IMG/VR virus record: IMGVR_UViG_3300008116_000011
Coordinates: 110,438-174,437 of that record
Strand: one strand, 5' to 3'
Source: a virus
Length of the DNA: 64,000 nt
In this document: positions 1-9,600 of the stretch, piece after piece
Numbering within the stretch: the stretch's first letter is position 1
How the letters are laid out: the number at the start of each line of letters is the position of its first letter
Notes under the pieces: generated by a model
Database searches by the model: none
What the model saw: only the letters and a program-made list of their open reading frames with translations
Told to the model about the DNA's origin: nothing
Program-made: the position numbers and the translations under genes

Positions 1-1062
1 TTCAATAATATCACTTTTAGCACCTGTTCTATTTGCTTGTGAAGGTGTTACAATAGGTAATCCTAATTCACGAGCTAATCCTCGAACACTAGTGTATATA
101 TCTTCTGTTCCTTCTAATCTATCACGAGCTGTGTTTTTAAGCAAGTCGATATAATCAATAAAGATGATATCTGGTATAAATTCATATTGAGTTTTAAGTT
201 GTTCAATATGTTGTTCAATATTGTCTAGTGTAGTTTTTCCTGATGCAAATTCTTTAATTTTAATTTTACCAGGTAAATTTTCTACTATTTGTTCAATTTC
301 AGCTCTATGTTTTGTAATTTGATCTACAGGTACATTTAGAATGTTTGCGTCAATACGTCTTGCAACATATGTTTCACTTAATTCAAGTGTATAATACAAT
401 ACATTATATCCTAATTTAGCAGCATGAGCAGCCATTGCAATAATAGCCCACGATTTACCTCCACCAGGATTACCAAATACAATACCTAATTCACCTTTAC
501 CAATACCTCCTTGTGTAATATTATTAAATGTATCCCAAGGAAATGGAATAGGTCCTCTATTATCTTCACGATAACGAGTTTCAACATCTTTTTCATATTC
601 ATGTCCTATTGATCTTACTTCACCTATTTTAAGTGCGTTAAGAATAATTTGACGAATAGAATCAAAATCATTTGTAACAAGCAAATCTGCTGATGTTACA
701 ATTGCTTTTTTCATTTGTTGGTTTTTACAAAAACCTAAAAATTCATCTTTAATGTATTGGATATCTGTTTGTTCTGATTCACGATATGCTTGTACTAGCT
801 GTTCTTTAATAGCAATTTTAAGTACATCGTTATCTATTTTTTGCACTTCAACTTTAATAGCATCCATTGACGGAACAGTGTGATACTTATTAAAATATTT
901 AAGTATTTCTTTGATAATCCATTGATGAGACGTGTTTTCAAAGTATTCATCGCTTAATGATTCAGAAATAGTAATTAAAAAATCTCGATCTGTCAGCAAG
1001 GCACCCATTACTTTTGTTTGGAAAGTAGGTCCGTACTGAGATAATTTACTCAGAGTTGTCAT
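1..1062 (-). CDS. Replicative DNA helicase, DnaB/T4 gp41-like (3' end cut by window edge)
   Basis: This is an ATP-driven hexameric helicase that unwinds DNA ahead of the fork. I read 354 codons from an ATG at 1062 and the frame runs off the window edge. Residues 1-150 form a helical N-terminal domain. A RecA-type core follows with Walker A GNPGGGKS at residues 197-204, a Walker B-like run IIFIDYIDLL near residue 310, and TPSQANR (DnaB motif H4 type) at the end. T4 gp41 is about 475 residues, so roughly a quarter is missing. It has its own promoter (1081-1112) and sits just downstream of the flap nuclease gene, in a replication cluster with UvsX and the SSB. The DnaB fold is confident. The gp41 assignment rests on context. 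Confidence 0.9.
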   Translation of the reverse strand, partial: MTTLSKLSQYGPTFQTKVMGALLTDRDFLITISESLSDEYFENTSHQWIIKEILKYFNKYHTVPSMDAIKVEVQKIDNDVLKIAIKEQLVQAYRESEQTDIQYIKDEFLGFCKNQQMKKAIVTSADLLVTNDFDSIRQIILNALKIGEVRSIGHEYEKDVETRYREDNRGPIPFPWDTFNNITQGGIGKGELGIVFGNPGGGKSWAIIAMAAHAAKLGYNVLYYTLELSETYVARRIDANILNVPVDQITKHRAEIEQIVENLPGKIKIKEFASGKTTLDNIEQHIEQLKTQYEFIPDIIFIDYIDLLKNTARDRLEGTEDIYTSVRGLARELGLPIVTPSQANRTGAKSDIIE

Positions 1063-1080
1063 ACGTAACTTTTATTTTTG

Positions 1081-1112
1081 TAAATATACTATTTTAAAAT
1101 AAGGGATCCAAA
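1081..1112 (-). promoter_or_regulatory. Bacteroidota-type promoter for the helicase gene
   Basis: On the minus strand TTTG (1112-1109, within TTTTGGATCC) is followed by exactly 20 nt and then TATATTTA (1088-1081), about 18 nt ahead of the helicase ATG. This fits the Bacteroidota sigma consensus TTTG-N19-21-TAnnTTTG except for the last base. It lies over the 3' end of the upstream nuclease gene, so helicase expression can be independent of the rest of the operon. Confidence 0.7.
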
Positions 1113-2114
1113 AGTTTCTACTAACCATCCTTGGGTGTTACCAATAGAATTTTTTAGACCATCAGTCTCATAAAGCATTAAAAAACCACCTATATTTAAA
1201 TTATTTATATCCTCATTTAGTGATTCAAATATAACCTGTTGATCAGGTTGAGAAATATTAGGTGATCTAAGATTCATCAATTGATAATTAATATCTAGTT
1301 GATGTTTAAAATCTAAAACACTACCATATAAAGCATTAACGTCAATATTATCTTGACATACTTCATATATTTCTCTTAAAGTATATTCAATATCATCACT
1401 TAGAGCAAATAATTTTACTGCTTTTTTAGGTCCTATTCCTTTTACTCCTGGAAGATTATCTGATTGATCTCCCATTAGTGTTTTGTAAAGTAAAAAATTA
1501 TTAGGATGCACTCCAAATTCTTCAAGTACATCTTTAGTTTTATATGTTTTACGTTTAGTAGGAGAGTAAACTGATGTTTTGTCACTAATTAATTGGTAGA
1601 AGTCTTTATCAGCAGACATAATAGTAATTTCTTTACATTCTTTATCATTTTCAAAATGATTAACAATGTATCCTATACTATCATCTGCTTCTATTTTATC
1701 AATTGAAACTAAAGTGACAGGAAGCTGTTTTAAATATTGGATAAGGCGAGTCATTTGCCCAACCATCGCTTCGCTTTCATCGTCCTTATTTTCAAATACA
1801 TCCCAATTAGTAACGCGAGTAACATTTCTATTTCCTTTGTATTGTGGATATAGGTTTTTCTTATTATTAGTACTACCTAAACCATCAAATACTAGTACTA
1901 CTCGGGTAGGACGGAAAGTTTTAATAGCGTATCCAACACTTCTTAGATATCCCACAAGACCACCAATATGGTGGCCTGCAGGATTCATAAGGTTAACAGT
2001 AGAGAAACTACGAATAAAAGTATTCATTGAATCTACTATAAGTATTCTACTGTTACGTGTTGGTTTTTCTCCTAAGGAATTAATAATTTGGTTTAAAAAC
2101 TTTTTGTCAAACAT
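1089..2114 (-). CDS. 5'-3' flap exonuclease / RNase H (FEN family, T4 Rnh-like)
   Basis: This is a structure-specific 5' nuclease that would remove RNA primers and flaps from lagging-strand fragments. The 341 residues carry the acidic metal-binding signatures of the family: IVDSMN near residue 28, VFDG near 77, IEADDS near 142 and SADKDFYQLI near 168. A helix-hairpin-helix segment GDQSDNLPGVKGIGPKKA follows near 215. T4 RNase H is 305 residues and lacks such a clear hairpin motif, so this copy looks closer to T5 D15 or the PolI 5' nuclease domain. The start codon overlaps the UvsX stop (TAATG), implying translational coupling. It may also complement the short polymerase, which has no 5' nuclease domain. 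Confidence 0.9.
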   Translation of the reverse strand: MFDKKFLNQIINSLGEKPTRNSRILIVDSMNTFIRSFSTVNLMNPAGHHIGGLVGYLRSVGYAIKTFRPTRVVLVFDGLGSTNNKKNLYPQYKGNRNVTRVTNWDVFENKDDESEAMVGQMTRLIQYLKQLPVTLVSIDKIEADDSIGYIVNHFENDKECKEITIMSADKDFYQLISDKTSVYSPTKRKTYKTKDVLEEFGVHPNNFLLYKTLMGDQSDNLPGVKGIGPKKAVKLFALSDDIEYTLREIYEVCQDNIDVNALYGSVLDFKHQLDINYQLMNLRSPNISQPDQQVIFESLNEDINNLNIGGFLMLYETDGLKNSIGNTQGWLVETFGSLILK

Positions 2115-3196
2115 TATTCTGGTTCTTGTTCAAATCCCACATCATGAATAAGATCATCTCTTTCCTCAACAATATCAAAATCGTTTGTACCAAGTTTTTC
2201 AAGCCACTCTGCTGAGTGTAGCTTTTTGTATTCATCAATTGCTTTTTTATCATCATCAATAAAACCATGAGTAGTCATGATGATAGTTCCTTTTGATGAA
2301 ATACCATTTACGTGGTTCTTTTCAACTTGAATTTTAGTACGTTTAGCAAATTCAACGTCTTTACCGTTTTTGGTTGCTTTAATTTTGTTTGTACCAGCAT
2401 TTGATACATTACCAAATGTAATGATAAATGTTGCATCATACCACATTGCCATTCCACCTTTATTCATCATTTTAGGTTGAGACATTGGTGTTTCTGCCTT
2501 TGCTGTCCAAACTTTATTAACACATACTAATGTATTTGTATAGGGGTAAGATTCCTTACGTGATAATAGGATCTTTTGGTTTACACCGTTAGAAAATTGA
2601 GTTGACATTGCACCTGCAATCCACTCATTATTATTTTTTCCTGAGTTGAGTGACATTTGGCACGTAATACTTCCAATTGAATCCCAAAAGAATGCTAAGT
2701 CATGAGGCAGATTACCTTTCTTTTGTTCATCTAATAAATCAGAAATAAAAGATGCTACGTCTTCAACTGTATTTAGGTTGCTTCTATCAGCAAATATAAA
2801 GAAACCATTATAATCCGCTACGGCACCATTTTCATCAGGTATTTCCTCAAATTGCAGACCCATTTCACGAGCATGCTCCCAATTCCATTTCATCTCTGTG
2901 ATTAGGAATACAGGTAATACACCCATTTTTTGAGCTGCTACTGCTGCTTCTAACATTGCTGTTGTTTTGCCTGTATCCGAGTGACCACGTAACAAAGTTA
3001 TGTGGCCCATCGGAATACCAGGTACAGAAGTAACATCTTGAAAAGCTTGTGATAGTGGAATCCACTTTTGTTCTTTAAATTTAACAGCTGTAGTTAGATA
3101 TTTTGCCTGTTTAAAAGCATCTAAATCAAATGACTTGCCAGGAGAACTTTTAATGGCAGAAGATGCTGCCTCATTTAAACTTTTACCACGAGCCAT
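2114..3196 (-). CDS. uvsX: UvsX-type RecA recombinase
   Basis: This is a strand-exchange ATPase for recombination-dependent replication and repair, expected to act with the adjacent SSB. The 360 residues include Walker A GHSDTGKT at 71-78 and a Walker B region DLAFFWDSIGSI near 161. A conserved block around NKVWTAKAETPMSQ (about 227) matches UvsX-like proteins in which the L1/L2 DNA-binding loops lie. T4 UvsX is about 390 residues. The gene begins 2 nt after the stop of the gp32-like gene, so the two are almost certainly co-transcribed from the promoter at 4028. It is recognised by its motifs and by the T4-like neighbourhood. Confidence 0.88.
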   Translation of the reverse strand: MARGKSLNEAASSAIKSSPGKSFDLDAFKQAKYLTTAVKFKEQKWIPLSQAFQDVTSVPGIPMGHITLLRGHSDTGKTTAMLEAAVAAQKMGVLPVFLITEMKWNWEHAREMGLQFEEIPDENGAVADYNGFFIFADRSNLNTVEDVASFISDLLDEQKKGNLPHDLAFFWDSIGSITCQMSLNSGKNNNEWIAGAMSTQFSNGVNQKILLSRKESYPYTNTLVCVNKVWTAKAETPMSQPKMMNKGGMAMWYDATFIITFGNVSNAGTNKIKATKNGKDVEFAKRTKIQVEKNHVNGISSKGTIIMTTHGFIDDDKKAIDEYKKLHSAEWLEKLGTNDFDIVEERDDLIHDVGFEQEPE

Positions 3197-3198
3197 AA

Positions 3199-4005
3199 TT
3201 ATTCGTTAAATAGGTCATTAAATTTGTCTGCTTTAGATTGCTTAGCCTGCAAGTTAAAATTTTGGTCTTGCTTTTTTTCCCAAGGTAAATCACCCTCTTC
3301 CTCTTCGTCCTTAGCAACAATTGGCTCTTCAGTATCTTCTTCAGGATTAGCCCATTTTTGGAAGATTTCGTTCAAGCTCTCATAAGTGTGATGCTTATTA
3401 ATTGCTAAAATGTCAGGTTGCTCTTCAAGCCAACCATTAATGGCATCAGCATCATCAGAAAGTGGAGTTGTTTTTACACGTGGGGTAAGGTTACATTTAA
3501 TACCTTTACGACCTGCAATGTCTGCTTCAACAGCTTCAATGACAAAATCACGACCATCTTGAATATCGGTATAATCACCGTAATCTTCATTCATGGCAAT
3601 GTTCATAAGTTGTGTGTAAAGTTCTTTACCAAATTCCCACAAACGAACACCCATTTGCTCTTCACCACGTACAATAACAGGAGCAAATACTCTCATTTTA
3701 GGAGTAATTTTCTTTGCCATCTGCCAATGATCAGGATTGTCTGATTTGCGAAGCTTTTGAGCTGCTTCTACAATTGGATCAGCTTCACCCCAGTTGGTTA
3801 GTGCAAGGATAGGTCCTTTTGTGTAGCCATAGTGAAAATAAATTTCACGGAATGGAGTCGATTTGTTAAACTTAGAAGGAACAATACGAATCTGGTATTT
3901 ACCAGCTTTTGGTTTCCAGAAAATCTTTGTGTAGTCGATTTTCTCTCTTTTTTCTCCTTTACTCTGGAAGGAGTCCAGTTTGTTTTTAATTAATGATAAA
4001 TCCAT
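3199..4005 (-). CDS. Single-stranded DNA-binding protein, T4 gp32-like
   Basis: This protein would coat ssDNA at the fork and recruit replication and recombination partners. It has 268 residues (T4 gp32 has 301). The N-terminal basic part LDSFQSKGEKREKIDYTKIFWKP resembles the gp32 start, where cooperativity and the OB fold begin. The core is rich in aromatic and basic residues. The tail from about residue 220 is strongly acidic (EEDTEE, KDEEEEGDLPWE), like the partner-binding tail of gp32. I do not see the Cys/His zinc cluster of T4 gp32. It precedes uvsX in the same order seen in many T4-like phages, and a host-like promoter lies just upstream. Confidence 0.85.
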   Translation of the reverse strand: MDLSLIKNKLDSFQSKGEKREKIDYTKIFWKPKAGKYQIRIVPSKFNKSTPFREIYFHYGYTKGPILALTNWGEADPIVEAAQKLRKSDNPDHWQMAKKITPKMRVFAPVIVRGEEQMGVRLWEFGKELYTQLMNIAMNEDYGDYTDIQDGRDFVIEAVEADIAGRKGIKCNLTPRVKTTPLSDDADAINGWLEEQPDILAINKHHTYESLNEIFQKWANPEEDTEEPIVAKDEEEEGDLPWEKKQDQNFNLQAKQSKADKFNDLFNE

Positions 4006-4027
4006 AACATTTTTTATTTTGTGACAA

Positions 4028-4059
4028 TAAATATAAGAAATTAGGATTGGGTATCCAAA
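4028..4059 (-). promoter_or_regulatory. Bacteroidota-type promoter for the SSB-uvsX-nuclease operon
   Basis: TTTG (4059-4056, in TTTTTGGATACCC) is followed by 20 nt and TATATTTA (4035-4028), 22 nt upstream of the SSB ATG. The TTTTGGnWACC extension of the -33 box recurs at several other promoters in the window. Confidence 0.75.
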
Positions 4060-4083
4060 AACGGTACTGGTTTTATTTTATTA

Positions 4084-4404
4084 TTACATAAGATCCCTTA
4101 ACCATTGCAATACTTCCCTTAATTCATCATCTTTTAAATGATATATATCTTCAGAAGTAATATAACCTTTTTCATCAAAAGCATCAATAAAACCATATTC
4201 TAATCCTATACGCTCTAATTCCTCGCGTAAAACATTATAATACCCCACATATGGATCACCATCCCACTGATGTTCAGCTTTACGAGCTAAATTATTAAAT
4301 AAATCAACTATACCTAGGAATTGTGGTTGTACAGGTACAACTTTAGCCTCATTAATTCCTGCTAGTTTTTGCAGGCGTTGAGCTTCTGTGATGTACTGTT
4401 TCAT
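4084..4404 (-). CDS. Small protein with prohead-protease-type leader (candidate internal capsid protein)
   Basis: Function is unrecognised beyond the leader. The 106 residues start MKQYITEAQRLQKLAGINE then AKVVP. The first 19 residues form a basic amphipathic helix nearly identical to those of the genes at 49546 and 57384. The junction INE-A fits the T4 gp21 cleavage rule (I/L)xE before a small residue. The remaining 87 residues are acidic and helical. T4 packages internal proteins IPI-IPIII through such capsid-targeting leaders. By analogy I infer head packaging, although this copy sits among replication genes. The ATG is preceded, after only 3 nt, by an ATTTATA element shared with three other genes. 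Confidence 0.65.
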   Translation of the reverse strand: MKQYITEAQRLQKLAGINEAKVVPVQPQFLGIVDLFNNLARKAEHQWDGDPYVGYYNVLREELERIGLEYGFIDAFDEKGYITSEDIYHLKDDELREVLQWLRDLM

Positions 4405-4415
4405 GGATATAAATA

Positions 4416-4877
4416 CTAGATCTCTACTATCTTGTAGATCTTAGTGTGTACTTTCCTTAAACCACCGTCTTGAGTAAGCAATATAGTATTGCGGTGATCC
4501 AACCAATTAACTCTATAATTAGTATCTAATATACCTCCGTTTAATTCACGAATTAATGCATTAAGAGCATTAATTGTATATAATGTATTACTTTCTTTTT
4601 TGCGATGCAGCAATATTGTATTGGAAAGAGCATTTTGTGAATTGTTATTCACAATATCAATGTTGTAAGTAAGAATTAATTCATCTGTATCTGGTGATTC
4701 CAATACAAATATTTTATTATATAAAATAGCATAACGCGTAGTTAAGCTATTTAATGTCTCATCTAATCTGTTGTGCTCAATAAAGGTGCAAAATAATTTA
4801 TTTCCCGCCATTTCATCAATAAGAATGTTCTCAAATTCATAACTGGTCATAAATATGGGGTGTTCTAGTGTAGACAT
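4416..4877 (-). CDS. Uncharacterised protein between PolA and the leader protein
   Basis: I do not recognise this 153-residue protein. It is mostly beta-rich, with an alternating hydrophobic pattern, and has a C-terminal block around YTINALNALIRELNGG and NTILLTQDGGLRKV that gives the impression of a conserved T4-like phage family. I cannot name one. It starts 6 nt after the polymerase stop and must be co-transcribed with it from the promoter at 6181. In T4 the position next to the polymerase is held by the translational repressor RegA, but I see no convincing similarity to RegA. Confidence 0.6.
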   Translation of the reverse strand: MSTLEHPIFMTSYEFENILIDEMAGNKLFCTFIEHNRLDETLNSLTTRYAILYNKIFVLESPDTDELILTYNIDIVNNNSQNALSNTILLHRKKESNTLYTINALNALIRELNGGILDTNYRVNWLDHRNTILLTQDGGLRKVHTKIYKIVEI

Positions 4878-4883
4878 TATGTT

Positions 4884-6161
4884 TTAGTTTAATCCGTTAT
4901 AGTTAGTTCCTGTTTTTACTCGTACAGGGTATTGGAGTTTAGCGATAAGTTCATTGATTTTTTGCGTTTCTTCACGCGATACATCAATAAGCACAGAATC
5001 GTATGTGTATAGTATTATACGTGATTTTAATGGTCTAAATTCATTAAATAATGAATAAAATTGTGTGACATTCTGCGAAGTCTCATAATTCTGAATGTAG
5101 TAGTTTAATATTTTTTGTGGGTTAGGGTTGTCAATATCTTTTAGTCTAAAGCGTTTACCAGATAGCATTTCAATAAACCCACTATAGTTAATAGTGTCCC
5201 ATAGATCTTCGGTAAATGCTTGTATATTTTTAAAAAATGGTTTACTTTGCAATTCAGGTCTAATACCTCCATACAAATTTTGGAATGTTATTTCTTTAAC
5301 TTTAGATGTATCGGGGTTGTTTAGTATTTTTCCTATTTGACTATATACACTTGTTTCTTTATCAAACTTGTAGTCTACAATTGTACCAAGAAGACGCGGA
5401 TGGTACCCGTTAAAGTCAATTTCAATAAATAAATCGTTGTGTGGTATAAAACATTCACGTTCACCATTTTCTTTATTTAAGGCAGCAAAGTTTATACCAT
5501 TGAAGCTATTAGAAGGGCGCCCAGTGAGAGTAAATAAATTATAAGAAGTGTAAATAACTCCTTGTTTGACTGAAAAATGCGGTGTAAGGTGGTTTTCATG
5601 ATACTTAATAAAACATGTTTTATCTAATTTAATACCTTCTTTTTCTATCTTAAAAAACACCTCGATTGCTTTATTCATAGCATCAGTGTTTTTAAGTAGG
5701 TAAGGTTTTACTACATCATAAATATTCTCACAATACTCATAATGTTTAGAGATAGGTATAAGCTCATTAACATTTTTTAAAGAACCATGCTCACGATAAA
5801 AATTAGAGATAATTATTGGTTCGCATTTATCAAAATCAAACCTACTATTTTCTGTTAAAGCATAATGAAATGAGGCATCATTAATTTTACCACTAAGAAA
5901 ATATTTAGTATACTTTGCATCAACAGCATACAATTCCTTTTCGGATAGATATTTTTTAATTGTTTGCCATTTTAAACTAAGCGATTCACTATGCTTAATA
6001 CAAAATATATAACCTTTACTATTAAATGGCTTTACATACACAAGTGAAACTTCGGCAATAGCAGGATGATAATTGTTGTTATTTGTAATTATATGAACAA
6101 AACATTTATCAAAGGGAGGTATGTGTTGTAACTGTTCTTCTTTCTCAATAATATAAAACAT
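4884..6161 (-). CDS. Family A DNA polymerase, compact (replicative polymerase candidate)
   Basis: This is a template-directed DNA polymerase of the PolA/T7 type, only 425 residues. Visible motifs are TGRPSN at 213-218, motif A IEIDFNGYHPR with catalytic D249, the O-helix pattern KxxxFxxxYG at K289-F293-Y297-G298, and motif C YTYDSV with catalytic D388. The Arg normally four residues before the O-helix Lys is Thr, and the usual HDE of motif C is YDS. Residues 1-150 look like a degenerate 3'-5' exonuclease fold without the catalytic acids. A free-standing exonuclease occurs at 57776-58534. T4 itself uses a family B polymerase, so this is a lineage-defining replacement. It has its own promoter (6181-6212). 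Confidence 0.85.
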   Translation of the reverse strand: MFYIIEKEEQLQHIPPFDKCFVHIITNNNNYHPAIAEVSLVYVKPFNSKGYIFCIKHSESLSLKWQTIKKYLSEKELYAVDAKYTKYFLSGKINDASFHYALTENSRFDFDKCEPIIISNFYREHGSLKNVNELIPISKHYEYCENIYDVVKPYLLKNTDAMNKAIEVFFKIEKEGIKLDKTCFIKYHENHLTPHFSVKQGVIYTSYNLFTLTGRPSNSFNGINFAALNKENGERECFIPHNDLFIEIDFNGYHPRLLGTIVDYKFDKETSVYSQIGKILNNPDTSKVKEITFQNLYGGIRPELQSKPFFKNIQAFTEDLWDTINYSGFIEMLSGKRFRLKDIDNPNPQKILNYYIQNYETSQNVTQFYSLFNEFRPLKSRIILYTYDSVLIDVSREETQKINELIAKLQYPVRVKTGTNYNGLN

Positions 6162-6180
6162 AACCTTTATCTTTATACAT

Positions 6181-6212
6181 TAAATGTATGTATAAAACTT
6201 TAGGTTACCAAA
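6181..6212 (-). promoter_or_regulatory. Bacteroidota-type promoter for the DNA polymerase
   Basis: TTTG (6212-6209, in TTTTTGGTAACC) is followed by 20 nt and TACATTTA (6188-6181), about 20 nt ahead of the polymerase ATG. The -33 box lies within the last codons of the upstream structural gene, marking a switch from late to early or middle transcription. Confidence 0.72.
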
Positions 6213-6673
6213 AATTCTCTTAACCCTGGCATTTGTTGATTGGCTTCATCTAACGTTGTTGTATTAGGATTGTATTGTATTACCTGATAATCTGAAGCTG
6301 ATTTATTTGTTAATTCATTGTATGCTTTTTGATCTATTTCTTTTATAAGGATGTTTGGATTAGTTAAGTCTTTATAGAAATATCTTATCTCACTTCCTTT
6401 TGTATTAAAAACAGAACCTGCTTTTGTAGGTAAAGTACCAGCAGCTAATGCACCGGCAGCAGCTGCAGCAGCTCCTAAAAGATTATATTTTTCTAATGGT
6501 TTAGAATTTTCAGTATATGTTTTGCCACTAAAATATTTGTTACCATTTATTATACTGTAGAACCCAATGTATGGAAGTTTTGATCGTACAAAACGTAAAG
6601 AAATATTTTTTCCAATACCAGTACCATTGGTATATTGATTTTCTACAATTTTATTTTTTGGCACTTGAATCAT
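6200..6673 (-). CDS. Uncharacterised protein, probably baseplate-associated
   Basis: I do not recognise this 157-residue protein. An alanine/glycine-rich hydrophobic segment (LLGAAAAAAGALAAG, about 65-79) divides a beta-rich N-terminal half containing a YSIINGNKYFSGKTY run from a polar C-terminal half. Its ATG overlaps the stop of the hub gene (shared base at 6673). It is therefore the last gene of the baseplate operon and is inferred to be a virion or assembly protein. Confidence 0.6.
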   Translation of the reverse strand: MIQVPKNKIVENQYTNGTGIGKNISLRFVRSKLPYIGFYSIINGNKYFSGKTYTENSKPLEKYNLLGAAAAAAGALAAGTLPTKAGSVFNTKGSEIRYFYKDLTNPNILIKEIDQKAYNELTNKSASDYQVIQYNPNTTTLDEANQQMPGLREFLVT

Positions 6674-9600
6674 TAGAATACAATTTTAATATCTTTAACA
6701 CCCAGTACAGATTTTTTTCCTACTCCCGTACGAGTATAAGTTAATGTTACTCCTATTTGTGCTAGTTTTGCTTTTATAGAATCAGTTGTTATTAAATCTT
6801 CGTCTCCAAGTTCACTGTTTAATATATTTTCTATATTTACAAGTTTATTTATTTGAGCAAATGTTTCTTTATCTTTTATTCTACCTATTGCATTAACTAA
6901 ACCTTTTTCATCCGTTCCAGCTCCTCCAATTCCAGGAGAGGCAGCTTTGTTAATGTCACTAATAATAGAATTTATCTCAGCGTTAGGATCAGTAGGTGAT
7001 GTATAATTACCAAATTCACCAGCTCTTATACGTGCTAATATGTCTTGAGTATATTCTATTCTTTTACCTGTTTCTGGTGCCCTTAATACTTCATCATATG
7101 TTACTCCATCTAGTATAGTTATGCCAGCGTATCTTTCATAAAAAGCAGCAGCTACAATTGCTTCTTCTAATGTTTTGGATCTTTTTAATCTATCTCCTGC
7201 ATTTTTTTCATCCTCGCTAAATTCTTCAATAACAAAATTTAATTGAGTTATTAAACTAGTAGGTTCTGCTTTAGATAATAATTTTGTTTTTCTATAACTT
7301 AACCATTGAGCTATTCCTATTGCTCCTATACTGTTTACTATTTCAGGATTTACTCTAGATTCTTGAACAAATCCTCCTACTAAAGCAGCTACCTGGATGT
7401 CAGTAAATCCTTTATCTAAGAAGAAACGAACTGCCTTTCTTAAATTATTTTGATTTATAGTTTTAGTACTTAATCGTGCAATAGGTACTCCTCCAGCAGA
7501 TATAGTAATAATTCGTTCTCCAGGTTTAGGTCCAGGATATTCTTGTTGTTTCCAATCTTTAAGAACATTTGTTCCTTGTTTAAGCTCATATATAATAGGA
7601 TATGCTTTTAATGTTGTAGTCCAATCATTATCTTGAATAGTATGTTCTATTCTAGTTACTATGTATGCTACTCGTCTGTCAGATGTTGATTTATAGCCTT
7701 TAGGGATAATATCTTGATTTATAGTGAAAATATTACCTATTACAATTCCTCCAATGCCATCTAAAGTAACAGATAATTCTGTTGGTATAATTGCTTTAAA
7801 ATTATTTCTTTCATCAATTCTAGCTAGGTATGCTAAAAAATCTCTATAAGCAAAATTTAACCCTCCATAAGCAAAGCTAAGATTATCTTTAGCACGTCCT
7901 TGAGTAGCTTGAAAATAATCGTACATTTTAGTTAAAAAAGGATATATAAAAGTAACAGGATTATCTTCTTTATCTAATTTAATTAAAGAGGTAAAATCAC
8001 GTTTTGGTATTAATCTATCAACTATCCCATTATTCCATGCTACTAATGTAGCGTTATCATATCCCAATTTACCAATACCCGTAACATCTTGAGCACTAAT
8101 CGCTATAATTGACCCCATTTCTGGGAATATTTTAGATTGGAAACTATAGCTACGTACTATGGAATTTAGATTATGTATTTGTAGTAGAAAGAGATCTTCT
8201 GTTGGTTCTTCTGTATAATTAATATCTATAATTCTTCCAATTGCATTTCTATTATCTACTTGTAGATCAAAATTATTTATGTTTCCTAAACTATTTTGTA
8301 TTTCTCTTAAAATACCTTGTAAATATTCTCTAATAGATATTACGCTTTTATTTTGGGTGTCATTAGAAGCAACATTTCTAGAAATAGCTTGTGAATATAA
8401 GAAATTTATATTTACATAAATATTTGCAATATTACCTATAGATTTTGTTTGTTCTGAAGTAATAGGGAGTAAAAATTCATTTATATCTGAGCTTACTCCG
8501 GGAGCTTTGGATGCTTCATTAGCTAATGCATCTACTACCTCAGGTATTTCTTTAGTTAGTTGTTCTTGAATAAGGGTATTTATTGGTACTCGTGTAAGAG
8601 CAGATTCCAATAAAGCTTTTATATCTTCACGTTTCCATGTTCTATTTTGATCTCTAAGAATATTTCTTCCACCCGCTGGGTCTTCATCAAATCCCCATAT
8701 TCTATTTCCATCATAATCTTCTATAAATAAATCTTTATATGCTTGGTTTATTTTTTCTTCAAAAGTAAGAGAAGTAATTTCGGCTCCTTTTTTACCTGTT
8801 CTATCAGCTTCTGTTTGGCTTTGATAAAAATAATCAAAAAAGTTTATTGTTTTTGCATTCTCAGCAAATGTAGAAGAAATAAATGATCTTGCTCCATTTG
8901 GTGCAAACAAGAAAGTAGGAACTTGTTTACCGTTAACGTTCCTTACATCTACTTTTAAAATAGCATTTAATAAATCAGAAGCTAATGCTTCAACATCTGC
9001 TGCTAAGTCTCCTGCATACACGTAATTATTGTCATCTGCAGGATTGGTTATTTTATTTTGAAATCTGTTAGCTACATTTCCTGGGTTTTCAAATGATCCT
9101 TTACTAATAGCTATTAAAATATCATTTTTTACAGATTTAGCTGGGAGTGTTGTGGTTTGGTTTGATTCTTCATCTTTAGCTGCATTTTCTGCTTGTATTA
9201 CTAGTGATTGCCAGTTATCATTTCTTACTAGGCAAACTCCTAAGTTGGTAGATATAGAAAGAGGATTAGCTATACATTTTAAAGAAGAAGGAACTTCAAT
9301 TGAATTTGAAGGTATAGGAATTTGTGGTATTTTACTTGAATTTAAAAACTCATTAGGCTTATATAATGGAAGTTTAGTAAAATCCTTTACTACTTGTTTC
9401 TTCTCAGTTAATACTCGACCACTAGCATCCATTTCATATGCTGTTACTTGAGATAAAGGATTATTATTTACGCCTTTAAGTAAAACATAGTTATTTAATA
9501 AGTCACAAAAACTACCTAAAGTTATATAGGCTTCAGCTAATATATCTTTTCCTAATGGTTTAGGATATCCGTTTCTATCATTTTGTGTAATAGCTGTATT

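Noticed and set aside
4416-4877. RegA translational repressor, by position next to the polymerase
   Set aside because: Length is similar, but I see no match to the RegA sequence pattern.
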